NCBI RefSeq assembly: GCF_041080625.1
Contig: NZ_CP163518.1
Coordinates: 558,001 to 622,000, forward strand
Direction: 5' to 3'
DNA length: 64,000 bases
Origin: Streptomyces sp. CG1
GTDB lineage: Bacteria > Actinomycetota > Actinomycetes > Streptomycetales > Streptomycetaceae
Below, piece by piece: positions 36,425-45,639 of this stretch. The translations under genes were made by a program, and so were the position numbers. Each line of letters starts with the position of its first letter. Within the stretch, counting starts at the first letter, position 1. The notes under the pieces are model-generated. The model did no database searches and had not been told where the DNA came from. It saw only the letters and a list, made by a program, of their open reading frames with translations.

Positions 36425-36718
36425 TCATGGCCGCCACAGTAGGAGCCGGGCGGGGGTTGTTGCTTCGATGGCAGCCGGCTGTGCCGGCATGAACCGCGCG
36501 CTGTCCACCATGTGATCACTGTCGGATGCAGCGTCGGCCAAGCCGGCACAGCAGACCGCGAGCAGCAGGCCACCCGCTACAGGAGGCAGGCTCCAACGCT
36601 CCGGAGGCAGGGCCGGCAGAAGGAGTCTGTCCCCAGGCGGGAAGACACCGGGAGGGGGGAGCCCGGTCTCGGCGAAGACCACGACCGATACCACCCACGC
36701 ACCGAACCTCGCCGGCAT
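36425..36718 (-). pseudogene. DedA-family membrane protein, N-terminal relic
   Basis: Starts MPARFGAWVVSVVVFAETGL, then PPPGVFPPGDRLLLPAL, which follows the DedA pattern (aromatic span, then ExG...PGD). After one more span the reading loses the family pattern and stops; the DedA C-terminal GR...RF motif is absent. Truncated. Confidence 0.5.
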
Positions 36719-36933
36719 GTGTGCGAGTCCAGTGTCCCTGCGGTGGTCATGGGACCTGTTGCCATGTACGGGCCCTCCCTCTGTGCGATGCCACACGCAT
36801 CTTCTACTACTTCGGTGCCCTCGCCCCGTGGACCCCCGCCAATTTCAACATCGCGTGGTAGCTCCAGCCCTTGACGACTCCGCAATCGCTTCTCCTTGGC
36901 GTGTGCACCGTGCCGCCTTGGTTCCGCGAGCGT

Positions 36934-36963
36934 GGGTGCGGGACGAGAGGGAGCCCCGCACCC
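36934..36963 (-). terminator. Hairpin terminator of the PBP gene
   Basis: Perfect 9-base arms (GGGTGCGGG at 36934-36942, complement at 36955-36963) with a 12-base loop, 25 bases past the PBP stop codon. Confidence 0.65.
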
Positions 36964-36987
36964 TCGTGGTCCTCCCGTGTCGTTCCT

Positions 36988-39444
36988 CTACGCGTGCCGA
37001 CCGCGGCCGCTGAAGGTGGGAGTGGGCGTGGGTGAGGGGTCCCCGGTGGTCCCGCCGCCGGTGGTGCCGCCGAGCAATCCGCCACCGCCCGGGCCGCCGG
37101 TCCCGCCGATGCCGCCGGTTCCGGCACCGGAGGTGTCGGTCGGGCTCGGGCCGGGGCACTGCTTCTTGTGATGGCGGCACGCCGCGGTGGAGGGGTTCGG
37201 CGTGGCCGGTGCGGTCCGCTTGGCCGGGGGCTTGCTCCGGGTGGCGGAGGGGCTGGGTGAGGGGGCGCCGTACTCGTTGGTGCCGTGGCCCAGTTGGGGT
37301 GCGGGCGGGAACTGCTGGACGGGCTGCCCCTGGAGGGCGGCGGTCATGTAGCCCGTCCAGATCTCGGTGGGCATGTCGGCGCCGAAGACCTTGGAGTAGC
37401 CGCCGGCGCCCTGCATCGACTGCAGGCCGGCGTTCTTCGGGTCCTCCTTGAACATGGCGACTGACGTGACCAGTTGCGGTGTGTAGCCGATGAACCAGGC
37501 GGACTTGTAGTCGTCGGTGGTGCCGGTCTTGCCGGCGACCGGACGGCCCAGGGCCTGGGCGTTGGTGCCCGTTCCGCTCTTGACGACGCCCTGCAGGACG
37601 TTGGTGACGGTGTCGGCGGTCGAGGCGGGCATGGCCGTGGTGCCCTTGGGCTTGTCGAAGCCGGGCAGGGCCTGGCCGCCGGTGATGACCTTGGTCACCG
37701 AGTACGGCTCGTGCTGGACGCCGCCGTCGTCGAAGGTGGCGTACGCGTCGGCCATGCGGATCGCCGAGGGGGTGGAGGTGCCGATGTAGAAGCCGGGAGT
37801 GTCGTACTGCAGGCTGGTGCGCAGCAGGCCCGACTTGAGGGCTTCGTTCTCCACGTTGCCGTAGCCGACGTACTCGCCGAGCTGGACGTAGGGGGTGTTG
37901 ACCGACTGCTCCATGGCCTTGCTCAGCGTGATGTAGCCCCATTTCGTGGGAACGTCGTTGCGCTGGTGGAGGAGTCCCGTGGGGTCGCTGGAGTCCGGCA
38001 GTTCCTGGCCCTGCTGGTTCTTGATGGTGATGCGGTCGTCGCCGTTGAACTTGGAGTCGGGGGTGACCGGTGAGGCCGGCTGCCCCGGGGAGAGCACTGC
38101 GCCGTGGTCGAGGGCGGCGGCCAGGTCGACGGGCTTGAAGGTGGAGCCGACCGGCACGCCGGTGGCGTCGGCGTTGTCCGTCCAGTGGCCCTTGTTCCAG
38201 CCGGCCCCGCCGTACAGGGCCTCGACCGCGCCGGTGGAGGGGTCGACGGACGCCGCGCCGACCTGGAGGTTCCTGTCGGCCGAGCGGTGCTTCGGATCGA
38301 GGTGCTTGCTCTCCATCGCCGCGACGGACGCCGACAGCGCGTTCACCTTCTTCTTGTCGAAGGTGGTGTAGATCTGGTAGCCGCCGTGGCCGAGTTGCTG
38401 GTCGGTGATGGACGAATGCGCCTCGACGTACTTCGCGGCCGTCTGCACCAGGTAGCCGGTCTGCCCCGACATCCCGGCCGACGGCGTGTACGGCTTGGGC
38501 GTGGGGAAGCCGGCGGCGAGGTACTGCTGCTCCTGCGCCTGGGTGATCTGGTGGATGGTGACCATGCGGTCCAGCACGTACTTCCAGCGCGCCGTGGCCT
38601 GGGCCTTGGCCTGCGGGTCGGTGTCGGCGAGCATCATCACGCTCGGCTCGTTGACCGTGGCCGTGAGGAACGCGCCCTGGCTCACGGTGAGCTGGGAGGC
38701 GTGCACGTGGTAGTAGGAGTTGGCGGCCGCCTCGATGCCGTAGGCGCCGCGCCCGTAGTAGCAGCTGTTGAGGTAGCCCTGCAGGATCTGCTGCTTGGAC
38801 AGCTGGTTGCCGATCTTCAGGGAGATCATGATCTCCCTGAGCTTGCGGGTAACCGACTGGCTCTGGTCGAGGTAGGTGTTCTTCACGAACTGCTGGGTGA
38901 TGGTGGACCCGGACTGCACCTCACCGCCCGTGGCCATGTGGTAGACGGCGCGGAGCATGCCCTGGGTGTCGATGCCGGGGTCGGTGTAGAAGGTGGCGTT
39001 CTCCGCGGCGAGGAAGTCCCACTGCACCGGTTTCGGGACCTGGGCGAGGTCGACGTTCTGCCGGTTGGTGGACCCCTGCGTGGCCATCACCGAGCCGTCG
39101 GACCAGTAGTAGGTGTTGCTCTGCTGCTGGGTGCTGGGATTCGCGCTCGGTATCGTCGTCGTGGCGTAGGCGTATCCGAACAGGGCCAGCAAACCGCCGA
39201 CGAACAGCACGAAGGTGCCGAGCACCAGCTTCCACGAGGGCAGCCACCTTCGCAGGCCTCGCTTGCGCGCGGGCGGGTTTTCCACGCGTCCGCGACGACC
39301 ACGGCGGACGTTCGGGCCTGGTGTGTCCGCCCCGCCGCGTGCCGCACGTCCGCTCCCGGACCGGGCGGCGCGGCCGCCGTGCGGTGCGGCGTCCGGGCCG
39401 GAGTGCCTGTTCCGCCCAGCCTGCTTGCGCCGATGTCCGCTCAT
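36988..39444 (-). CDS. Class A (bifunctional) penicillin-binding protein
   Basis: An 818-residue peptidoglycan synthase. Basic cytoplasmic tail (1-65), one membrane anchor (about 70-95, LGTFVLFVGGLLALFGYAYA), a GT51 glycosyltransferase (ENATFYTDPGID with the catalytic Glu, and GSTITQQFVKN), and a transpeptidase with active-site Ser in STFKP, SVN as the second motif and KTGT as the third. It ends in a Gly/Pro/Thr-rich low-complexity tail. ATG 39444 has a GAGGAG site. Divergent from BlaI; a BlaI-like box lies between. Probably induced by beta-lactams through BlaI. Confidence 0.95.
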   Translation of the reverse strand: MSGHRRKQAGRNRHSGPDAAPHGGRAARSGSGRAARGGADTPGPNVRRGRRGRVENPPARKRGLRRWLPSWKLVLGTFVLFVGGLLALFGYAYATTTIPSANPSTQQQSNTYYWSDGSVMATQGSTNRQNVDLAQVPKPVQWDFLAAENATFYTDPGIDTQGMLRAVYHMATGGEVQSGSTITQQFVKNTYLDQSQSVTRKLREIMISLKIGNQLSKQQILQGYLNSCYYGRGAYGIEAAANSYYHVHASQLTVSQGAFLTATVNEPSVMMLADTDPQAKAQATARWKYVLDRMVTIHQITQAQEQQYLAAGFPTPKPYTPSAGMSGQTGYLVQTAAKYVEAHSSITDQQLGHGGYQIYTTFDKKKVNALSASVAAMESKHLDPKHRSADRNLQVGAASVDPSTGAVEALYGGAGWNKGHWTDNADATGVPVGSTFKPVDLAAALDHGAVLSPGQPASPVTPDSKFNGDDRITIKNQQGQELPDSSDPTGLLHQRNDVPTKWGYITLSKAMEQSVNTPYVQLGEYVGYGNVENEALKSGLLRTSLQYDTPGFYIGTSTPSAIRMADAYATFDDGGVQHEPYSVTKVITGGQALPGFDKPKGTTAMPASTADTVTNVLQGVVKSGTGTNAQALGRPVAGKTGTTDDYKSAWFIGYTPQLVTSVAMFKEDPKNAGLQSMQGAGGYSKVFGADMPTEIWTGYMTAALQGQPVQQFPPAPQLGHGTNEYGAPSPSPSATRSKPPAKRTAPATPNPSTAACRHHKKQCPGPSPTDTSGAGTGGIGGTGGPGGGGLLGGTTGGGTTGDPSPTPTPTFSGRGRHA

Positions 39445-39558
39445 GTTCGCCACTCCTCGGTCAGGCACGGCCCGGCATATCGCTGCGCAGCCAACACCCC
39501 GCGCGCCATGGTTTCGCGGCGGGGAGCCGTGCCTGGGCGGGCTGGCGCCCCTGAATAT

Positions 39559-39577
39559 GTCCTACGTGATGTAAGAC
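39559..39577. promoter_or_regulatory. BlaI-type operator between PBP and BlaI
   Basis: GTCCTAC-N5-GTAAGAC, a 7+7 inverted repeat with one mismatch. Its core (TACG-TGA-TGTA) is one base from the classic TACA/TGTA BlaI/MecI site. It lies 115 bases before the PBP start and 99 before the BlaI start, so it can serve both directions. Confidence 0.7.
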
Positions 39578-39675
39578 TAACCATTGCCCGGCGTGCGAAG
39601 GCAAGGACCCCTGGCCAAAGTCCCACGGCGCGTAAGATCGGGCATGGCTCTCACGCGGAGAACAGGAGGTCGCGC

Positions 39676-40056
39676 ATGGCTCACGACGGCAGTGTCGAGC
39701 ATGTCGACCGCAGGGCGAGCGGGGCTCTGGAGGCCGAGGTCATGGCCGTGCTCTGGAGTGCCGGGGAGCCGCTGACAGCCGGCGCCGTCCGGGCTGCCCT
39801 CACACCGGGGCTCGCCTACAAAACCGTGCTTACCGTGCTGGGGCGGCTGCATGCCAAGGGGATGCTGGAGCGCAAGCGCGTCGGCCGGGCCCACGCCTAT
39901 CGCCCACGCAGGGAAGCTCCCCGGGCTTCCGCCGAGCAGATGAGGGCCGTGCTGGACCACGGCTACGACCGTACCGCTGTGCTGCAGCATTTCGTCGAGA
40001 CCCTCGACCCCGCGGACGAGGCCGCGCTGCGCTCCCTGCTCGGTCCGGACGAGTGA
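39676..40056 (+). CDS. blaI: BlaI/MecI-family transcriptional repressor
   Basis: A 126-residue repressor with an N-terminal winged helix (GALEAEVMAVLWSAGEPLTA, then TVLTVLGRLHAKGMLERKRV) and a C-terminal dimer helix (TVLQHF-like, DPADEAALRSLL). A strong AGGAGGT site precedes ATG 39676. It normally binds TACA/TGTA dyads and is cleaved or released when the M56 sensor detects cell-wall stress. Partner protease gene lies at 40132-41043 on the opposite strand. Confidence 0.93.
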   Translation: MAHDGSVEHVDRRASGALEAEVMAVLWSAGEPLTAGAVRAALTPGLAYKTVLTVLGRLHAKGMLERKRVGRAHAYRPRREAPRASAEQMRAVLDHGYDRTAVLQHFVETLDPADEAALRSLLGPDE

Positions 40057-40131
40057 CGCGACCCGGCGTACGCATCGTCCTCAAGTCACTGGTCAAGGCT
40101 CCAGGTTCGGACCGGTGTGCCATGGTCGGCT

Positions 40132-41043
40132 TCAGGACAGATGCAGTACGTCCATGCAACGGGCCAGGTCGAAGGTGACTTCGGCGAAGGGCAAGGTGGT
40201 CAGGGCGGTGACCACGATGGTGGGCAGTGCTGCGGCCCAGTGGCTCGTCGGCCGTTCGTCCTGCAGAGCGCCGACACGCGCGGTGACCTTGTGCCGCAGG
40301 TAGGCCAACACCGCCTGGGGCTCACGGCGGCGCGCGGCATCGGTGATCGCGAGCGCCGCACGGGCCAGGGAACGGGCGGCCAGCGAGCGGCTTCCGGCCG
40401 TCTGGGCGGCTTCCTCATCCGCCCAGCGTTCGATGTGGAAGGCGATGTGGTCGCGCACGGGCCGCAGTAGTGGGTTGCAGGCGGCCGCCACCTCCCCGAC
40501 CACTGCGTAGAAGTGGTGCCGGTGAAGCAGGTGGGCACGTTCGTGGGCGAGCAGCACGGCGCACTCGTCGGCGGGCAAGGCACGCAGCATCGCGGTGGTC
40601 ACCACGACCCGCGGCGTTCGGCCCGGCAGCGCGTACGCATCCGGCCGGTCCGCGTCAACCACGACCAAGTCACCGGCTGTCGGCAGTTTCCTCAGCGGGG
40701 CAAGCCCACGCAGTACAGCCGACCGACGCCATATGACCCTGATCATCCGTAGCAGTCCGCCCGCGAGCAGCCCTGCGGCCAGCACTCCCAGAACGTTGGG
40801 CACCGGATCGTAGCTGGCCAGGGCGACCGGGCTGCTGTGCACCCGGTCCTGGAACGCGGCGGTTCGCCCCAGCCCGCCCACTGTCAGGGCGGTCAGACCC
40901 CAAAGCGTGGCGGCCGTCGAGATGAGGCTCAGCCCGGTCAGTGTCCGCACCACGGCTGCGGGGGCCAGGTGGCGTGCCAGCTGCGGGCCGAGGACGGCGA
41001 GCACGGCCGGCGCCAGGAGGAGGAGGTAGACGCTGATGCGCAC
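40132..41043 (-). CDS. M56-family (BlaR1-like) membrane metallopeptidase
   Basis: A 303-residue protein with about four membrane spans, and the zinc site HERAH (in LLAHERAHLLHRHHF) where the family has HExxH; the third ligand is likely in the following helix. There is no penicillin-sensing transpeptidase domain as in BlaR1, so it would need another way to sense stress. Convergent with BlaI, its expected substrate. Preceded by a broken small gene that carries a BlaI-like box. Confidence 0.9.
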   Translation of the reverse strand: MRISVYLLLLAPAVLAVLGPQLARHLAPAAVVRTLTGLSLISTAATLWGLTALTVGGLGRTAAFQDRVHSSPVALASYDPVPNVLGVLAAGLLAGGLLRMIRVIWRRSAVLRGLAPLRKLPTAGDLVVVDADRPDAYALPGRTPRVVVTTAMLRALPADECAVLLAHERAHLLHRHHFYAVVGEVAAACNPLLRPVRDHIAFHIERWADEEAAQTAGSRSLAARSLARAALAITDAARRREPQAVLAYLRHKVTARVGALQDERPTSHWAAALPTIVVTALTTLPFAEVTFDLARCMDVLHLS

Positions 41044-41061
41044 GGCGGCTCCGGTCAGCTC

Positions 41062-41388
41062 TCAGTGCCGGGCGTCGAGCAACGAGGGCAGCTCCGCCTT
41101 GGCGGCGGTGGTGTCGGCCTCACGCAACGTATCGGGCGGTGCCGGCACTTCCTGCGCGCGATTCGCCGGCCGGCGACCGGCTGGGCTTGCTCGGTGGTCG
41201 CCTCGTCATCGCCGCACAGCCTGGCAACCACTTCGGCCTCCAGCGCTCCTGTCAGGCGACGATCACCCTGCGGGTCGCGCCCGCAGTGGTGCAACGGCAC
41301 GGGCCTGCTCTTCAACGTCCGCTCCCTGAACCTGCCGCTCCAGTAGAGCACGGTCGTCCGCCTGTTTGACGTACACCAGGTAAGACAT
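41062..41388 (-). pseudogene. Broken small gene upstream of the M56 peptidase
   Basis: Three pieces in different frames form one smooth reading: MSYLVYVKQADDRALLERQV from ATG 41388, then GALEAEVVARLCGDDEATTE, then PPDTLREADTTAAKAELPSL ending at 41062. Two frameshifts break it. The GALEAEV stretch echoes the BlaI N-terminus, but no winged helix is seen, so the identity is open. It ends 18 bases before the M56 start and was probably in its operon. Confidence 0.45.
41368..41386. promoter_or_regulatory. Third BlaI-like box (weaker)
   Basis: GACGTAC-N5-GTAAGAC, same spacing as the other two boxes, core TACA-CCA-GGTA. It overlaps the start codon of the broken small gene and lies 325 bases before the M56 start. 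It could also be a coding coincidence. Confidence 0.4.
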
Positions 41389-41484
41389 GGGTTAGTTCCG
41401 CCCGCCGCAGCCACAGGAAGCACCAGGCACGGGGACCGTGGCCCGGCGCACTCCGGGGTCACAGATGATGGAGGACGTCCAGCA

Positions 41485-41510
41485 TGGTCCCACATACTGG
41501 TCCCACATAA
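41485..41510 (+). repeat. 13-base direct repeat upstream of the GT2 gene
   Basis: TGGTCCCACATAC followed at once by TGGTCCCACATAA (41485-41497, 41498-41510), about 80 bases before the GT2 start. A possible binding site for an activator; nothing known matches. Confidence 0.5.
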
Positions 41511-41589
41511 TGGAGGAGTTCATACGGTCCTGCCCGAGCCGCGGCCCTCTGCTCCTCCGGTGGCAGCGGTGCCCGTCACGGGTGCATCA

Positions 41590-43215
41590 ATGAGAGCAGG
41601 GGTATCCAGCGTGAACGATGCCGTCGCGACAGTGGTGGTCATCACCTACAACGACGCGGAGCACGTTCTGGAGGCCGTTGCCTCGGCTCTCGCACAGGGA
41701 GATGTGGTCGGCGAGGTCGTGGTCGTCGACGACGCCTCGACCGACGACACACCTCGGGTACTGGAACGGCTCGAGGCCGCCGAGGCACGCGTGCGCGTTG
41801 TGCGCCGTGCGACCAACAGCGGGGGTTGCGGCAGCCCGCGCAACGACGGCATCGACGCGGCCCGCCACCCGTGGCTCGTCTTCCTCGACAGCGACGACGT
41901 GCTCGCACCGAAGGCCGTGGACACGCTGCTCGCCACCGCAGCGCGGCATGACGCCGATGTGGCGGCGGGACTGTGCGTACGGCGCGAGCTGCCCAGTGGA
42001 CGTGAAATCCCCTGGCAGGAGCAGCTCTTCACAAGGGAGTCGGTGCACGACGGAGTGGGCGGCCGCCCGGAGACCCTGTGGGACACACTGTCGGTGAACA
42101 AGCTTTACCGCCGCGAGTTCCTGCTGTCACGGCGGATCCGTTTCCCCGAGGGCGCGGCGCACTACGAGGACTTCGTCTTCACCGCGCGTGTCTACGCGGC
42201 CCGTCCACGCCTCGCTGTCACCCCTGAGACCGTGTACGTCTGGCATGTCCGCTATGGCACCGGACAGGCTTCGATCTCGCTGCGCCGCGACCGGATCCAG
42301 AACTGGCAGGATCGGGTCGCCGCCCATCAGCAGGTGCTGGACATCATGCGGGACAGCGGGGACCAGGATCTGCTGCTTGCCGCGCAGACCAAGTTCCTCG
42401 AGCACGATCTCCCCGTTTACCTCCGCGACCTTCCGCAGCGTACGCCGGAGTACCAGGACGCCTGGTGGCGGATCTCCCGCGAGCATGTGCGCGTCTTCGA
42501 GGCGGAGGCCCTGCGGCAGGCCACGCCCGCCGCCCGCTGGCGCACCGCGGTGCTGCTCGGACGCGAGCGGAACACCGCGGATCTGCCGCGACTGGCCGCG
42601 CTGGCGGCCGATCCGCCGTGTTTGACGCCCCCGTACGCCGGTGACGTGCGACGACCGTTGTGGGACGAGGCAGGTTCTGCCTCACAGGGAGCGGACGAGA
42701 TCGTGCTCGACGGTCTCGCCGACGCCCCGATCGCGCTGGTGCCGTTCCATGTCGCCGCGGACGTGGGCACAGGCCGCCGGCTCGTGCTCGAACTGCGGTT
42801 GGCCGACCTCTACGGCAGGATCGCGGACGCCGGCCCGGAGCGGGCGACCGTCGAGCTGCGGCACCGGGTGACAGGCATGGCGCACCGGTTCGACACCGCG
42901 TGGGAGGCCGAGCCGCGCGAGAGCCGCTGGCGGGCCGTCGTCACCGCCGACACCTCGGAACTCTGTGAAGGTGGCATGATCACCACGTGGGACGCCTGGG
43001 TGACCGTGACCTTCCGGAACGGTGAGCCGGTCACGAGGCCGCTGCGCGCCGGATCCGGCCTCAGACGGCTGGTACGGGTCGGCCGGCGCGGGCAGGTGCT
43101 GCTGCTCCAGCCGTACGCCACCAACAGTGGCTGTCTCGCCGTGCGCGTCGCCGATGGCCTGGCCGGGGTGCGCCGCGTTCTCGCCGGACGGCTTGCCCGT
43201 CGTGTACGGCGCTGA
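41590..43215 (+). CDS. Family 2 glycosyltransferase
   Basis: A 541-residue GT-A glycosyltransferase. The core (about 10-230) has VVVITYNDAEHV, VVVDDASTDDTP and the metal-binding FLDSDDVL. A C-terminal beta-rich region of about 190 residues has no clear family. Likely adds a sugar to a wall polymer. ATG 41590 is used; the GTG at 41611 also has a ribosome-like site and sits where the family usually starts. Convergent with the GT2-TagF gene (12-base gap). No signal or membrane segment seen. Confidence 0.9.
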   Translation: MRAGVSSVNDAVATVVVITYNDAEHVLEAVASALAQGDVVGEVVVVDDASTDDTPRVLERLEAAEARVRVVRRATNSGGCGSPRNDGIDAARHPWLVFLDSDDVLAPKAVDTLLATAARHDADVAAGLCVRRELPSGREIPWQEQLFTRESVHDGVGGRPETLWDTLSVNKLYRREFLLSRRIRFPEGAAHYEDFVFTARVYAARPRLAVTPETVYVWHVRYGTGQASISLRRDRIQNWQDRVAAHQQVLDIMRDSGDQDLLLAAQTKFLEHDLPVYLRDLPQRTPEYQDAWWRISREHVRVFEAEALRQATPAARWRTAVLLGRERNTADLPRLAALAADPPCLTPPYAGDVRRPLWDEAGSASQGADEIVLDGLADAPIALVPFHVAADVGTGRRLVLELRLADLYGRIADAGPERATVELRHRVTGMAHRFDTAWEAEPRESRWRAVVTADTSELCEGGMITTWDAWVTVTFRNGEPVTRPLRAGSGLRRLVRVGRRGQVLLLQPYATNSGCLAVRVADGLAGVRRVLAGRLARRVRR

Positions 43216-43227
43216 GGGCCGGCGAGC

Positions 43228-45474
43228 TCAACTGCCCACCGTGGACCGTCCGTTGGAGTCGGCGGGTTGCGCGGCCGACTCACCCAGGAAGACGCGGCGC
43301 ACAACGCGCTCGGCCGCGCGCCCGTCGTCGTAGGGGCAGAAGCGGGCCCGGAACCCGGAGAGCCGCTTGGCTGCACCTGGGCCCGCGTACTCGCCGCTCA
43401 GGAAGACTTCGGCGAGTTGCTCCTGCGTGGTGGCGACCGCTCCCGGCGCTTCGGCGAGGAGGTCGAAATAGACGCCGCGTGCGCGCCGGTACAGCTCCCA
43501 GTCAGGCGCATAGATCACGATCGGCCGGTCCAGGGCGGCGTAGTCGAACATCACTGACGAATAGTCGGTGATCAGTACATCGGCTGCGATGCACAGGTCT
43601 TCGATCGATGGGTGGGACGACACGTCCACGACGCCTCGCGACGGTGCAAGTCGGGGCGTGTCGAAGTAGTGGGAGCGCACCAGCAGCACATGGTCTTCGC
43701 CGAGCTGATCCGCGAGCCGCTGCGTGTCGAGCAGAGGCACCGCCTGGTCCTGGTGGTCGCGGTGGGTGGGCGCATAGAGGATGACCGTCTGCTCAGGAGC
43801 GATGCCAAGTTCGGCCCGCACGCGGTTCCCGCGGTCCCGCGAGGCGCCGACCAGCCGGTCGACGCGCGGATAGCCCGTCTCAAGTACCTCGTAGCCGCCG
43901 GGGTAGACCCTGGTGAACACCTCGGTGGTGTGCGGGTTCGGCGAGACCAGGAAGTCCCACCGGCCGCACTGCTCCACCAGCCGGTCGAAGTTCATACCTC
44001 GTGCGGCCAGGGTGTGGTCCCGCAGGTCGGTCCCCATCTTCTTCAGAGGGGTGCCGTGCTGTGTCTGCACCAGCACTGCGCCATGCCGCTTGGGCAGCTC
44101 ATAGGGGAAGTTGACGTTGTTGACCAAGTACTTGGCGCGTGCCATGGTGCGCAGACAGCGAGCCGATCCGTCCACCACGTACTCGACTCCTGCCGGCATG
44201 GAACCGGCCCGGTCCTTGGTGACCACCCACACCCCACGGATACCGGGCGCGAGTTCCCGGGCCTTTTCGAAGATGGCAGCGGGGTTGCAGGCGTAGCCGC
44301 GGTTCCAGTAGGCGGCGTAAACAGCGAGGTTGTCGTCGGCGGGAAGCAGCCGACAGGCGTGGTAATAGGCCCATCGGAGTGCCGCTGCCGCGAGCCGGGG
44401 CGAACGCCGTGCCGTACCGCGCGCCCGGCCGAGTGCGCTGCGAAGTGCCAGCCGGAACCGGTTGATCGGCTCCAGCCCCGCGTACGCGCGGTAGGCACCC
44501 CGCTCCACCAGTCGGTACTGCAGGCCACGCAGGCCGGACGGGTAGGAGTAGCCGCGCGGTCGGAACCGGCGGAAGTGGTCCGACGTCTTGCGGAAGAAGT
44601 CCGGTCGCAGCTTCTCCGGCAGGAGGCCGGGAGTGGCGAGCACGGTCGTCGCGTGGCGCACGGTGCGGTCGAAGACCGCCTTGCGGAACGGCTCGGCGGT
44701 CACTGCCTCACGGTCGATGAAGGCGAAGATCCGCTCGTACTGGTCGAAGAGATCGAAGTGCTTCGGGCTGGAGGTGCTGGTGATCGCGCCCTCACGCCCG
44801 CGCCGGTAGTGATAGCAGACCCGGTCGAGCATGCTGAGCCGACGCGCGGCGAGCAGCACGGGATAGGTGACGGAGATGTCCTCGTAGTAGCCGTGCCCGA
44901 AGTCCACGTCCAGGCCGAGCAGGAACTCCCGGCGCAGCACTCTGCTCCACGCGGTCATGATGAGGTCAAGGGTGCCGGGGCGCTCCGCAAGTGTGAATAC
45001 CTCAGGAGCGTCCCGGAACAGATGTGCACGCACATCGCGTTCCACAGATCCGTCCGGAAGGGCCAGGGCGTGATCGACGAGCAGCACGTCGGGGCCGGTC
45101 TGCCGCAGCCGGTCGGCGATCGCGGCCAGTGCCCCCTCGGTCAACCGGTCGTCGCTGTCGACGAACCAGACGTAGTCGCCCTTGGCCCGGGCCAAGCCCT
45201 CACTGCGCGCCCGGCCGAGGCCGACGTTCTGCGGCAGGTGCACCACCCGCAGCCGCGGGTCCCGGGCCGCGTACTCGTCGAGAAGGGCACCACTGTCGTC
45301 AGGGGAGCAGTCGTCCACGGCCACGACCTCGATGCCCCGGAAGGACTGCTCCGGCCCGAGCACGGAGTCCAGGCACTCCGGCAGATACTCCTGCACCTGG
45401 TAGACGGGCAGGACGATACTGATGAGCACCTCCCTCTCGGACGGCTGCCTGTCCGGGGTGTCGGTCGTTGCCAC
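43228..45474 (-). CDS. GT2-TagF bifunctional wall-glycopolymer synthase
   Basis: A 748-residue fusion. Residues about 15-300 are a GT2 transferase (ISIVLPVYQVQEYL, VVAVDDCSPDDSG, WFVDSDDRLT); residues 370-730 are a CDP-glycerol glycerophosphotransferase domain of the TagF type (QTQHGTPLKKMG and ITDYSSVMFDYA are its CDP-alcohol-binding motifs). Together these make or elongate a teichoic-acid-like polymer on the cytoplasmic face. A perfect BlaI-type box lies 77 bases before the start, so its expression may follow cell-wall stress. The ATG at 45474 (MATTDTPDRQ) is the natural start. Confidence 0.92.
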   Translation of the reverse strand: MATTDTPDRQPSEREVLISIVLPVYQVQEYLPECLDSVLGPEQSFRGIEVVAVDDCSPDDSGALLDEYAARDPRLRVVHLPQNVGLGRARSEGLARAKGDYVWFVDSDDRLTEGALAAIADRLRQTGPDVLLVDHALALPDGSVERDVRAHLFRDAPEVFTLAERPGTLDLIMTAWSRVLRREFLLGLDVDFGHGYYEDISVTYPVLLAARRLSMLDRVCYHYRRGREGAITSTSSPKHFDLFDQYERIFAFIDREAVTAEPFRKAVFDRTVRHATTVLATPGLLPEKLRPDFFRKTSDHFRRFRPRGYSYPSGLRGLQYRLVERGAYRAYAGLEPINRFRLALRSALGRARGTARRSPRLAAAALRWAYYHACRLLPADDNLAVYAAYWNRGYACNPAAIFEKARELAPGIRGVWVVTKDRAGSMPAGVEYVVDGSARCLRTMARAKYLVNNVNFPYELPKRHGAVLVQTQHGTPLKKMGTDLRDHTLAARGMNFDRLVEQCGRWDFLVSPNPHTTEVFTRVYPGGYEVLETGYPRVDRLVGASRDRGNRVRAELGIAPEQTVILYAPTHRDHQDQAVPLLDTQRLADQLGEDHVLLVRSHYFDTPRLAPSRGVVDVSSHPSIEDLCIAADVLITDYSSVMFDYAALDRPIVIYAPDWELYRRARGVYFDLLAEAPGAVATTQEQLAEVFLSGEYAGPGAAKRLSGFRARFCPYDDGRAAERVVRRVFLGESAAQPADSNGRSTVGS

Positions 45475-45550
45475 ATGGCCTCCAAACTCGTCAGTACCCC
45501 CGTGTGCCGTGGATCTCAGGGGGACGCGGTGGCCTCCCAGGGGCAGACTA

Positions 45551-45569
45551 GTCCTACAGCATGTAGGAC
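45551..45569. promoter_or_regulatory. Perfect BlaI-type operator upstream of the GT2-TagF gene
   Basis: GTCCTAC-N5-GTAGGAC, an exact 7+7 dyad with core TACA-GCA-TGTA, the classic BlaI/MecI consensus. The half sites equal those of the PBP/BlaI box. A second small dyad GTGAC-N3-GTCAC lies at 45575-45587. Confidence 0.75.
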
Positions 45570-45639
45570 ATCCAGTGACGCTGTCACGGGTGGGGGCGGG
45601 AAACGGACTCTGAGCAGCCCTTTACCCGGGGCTCGACCG

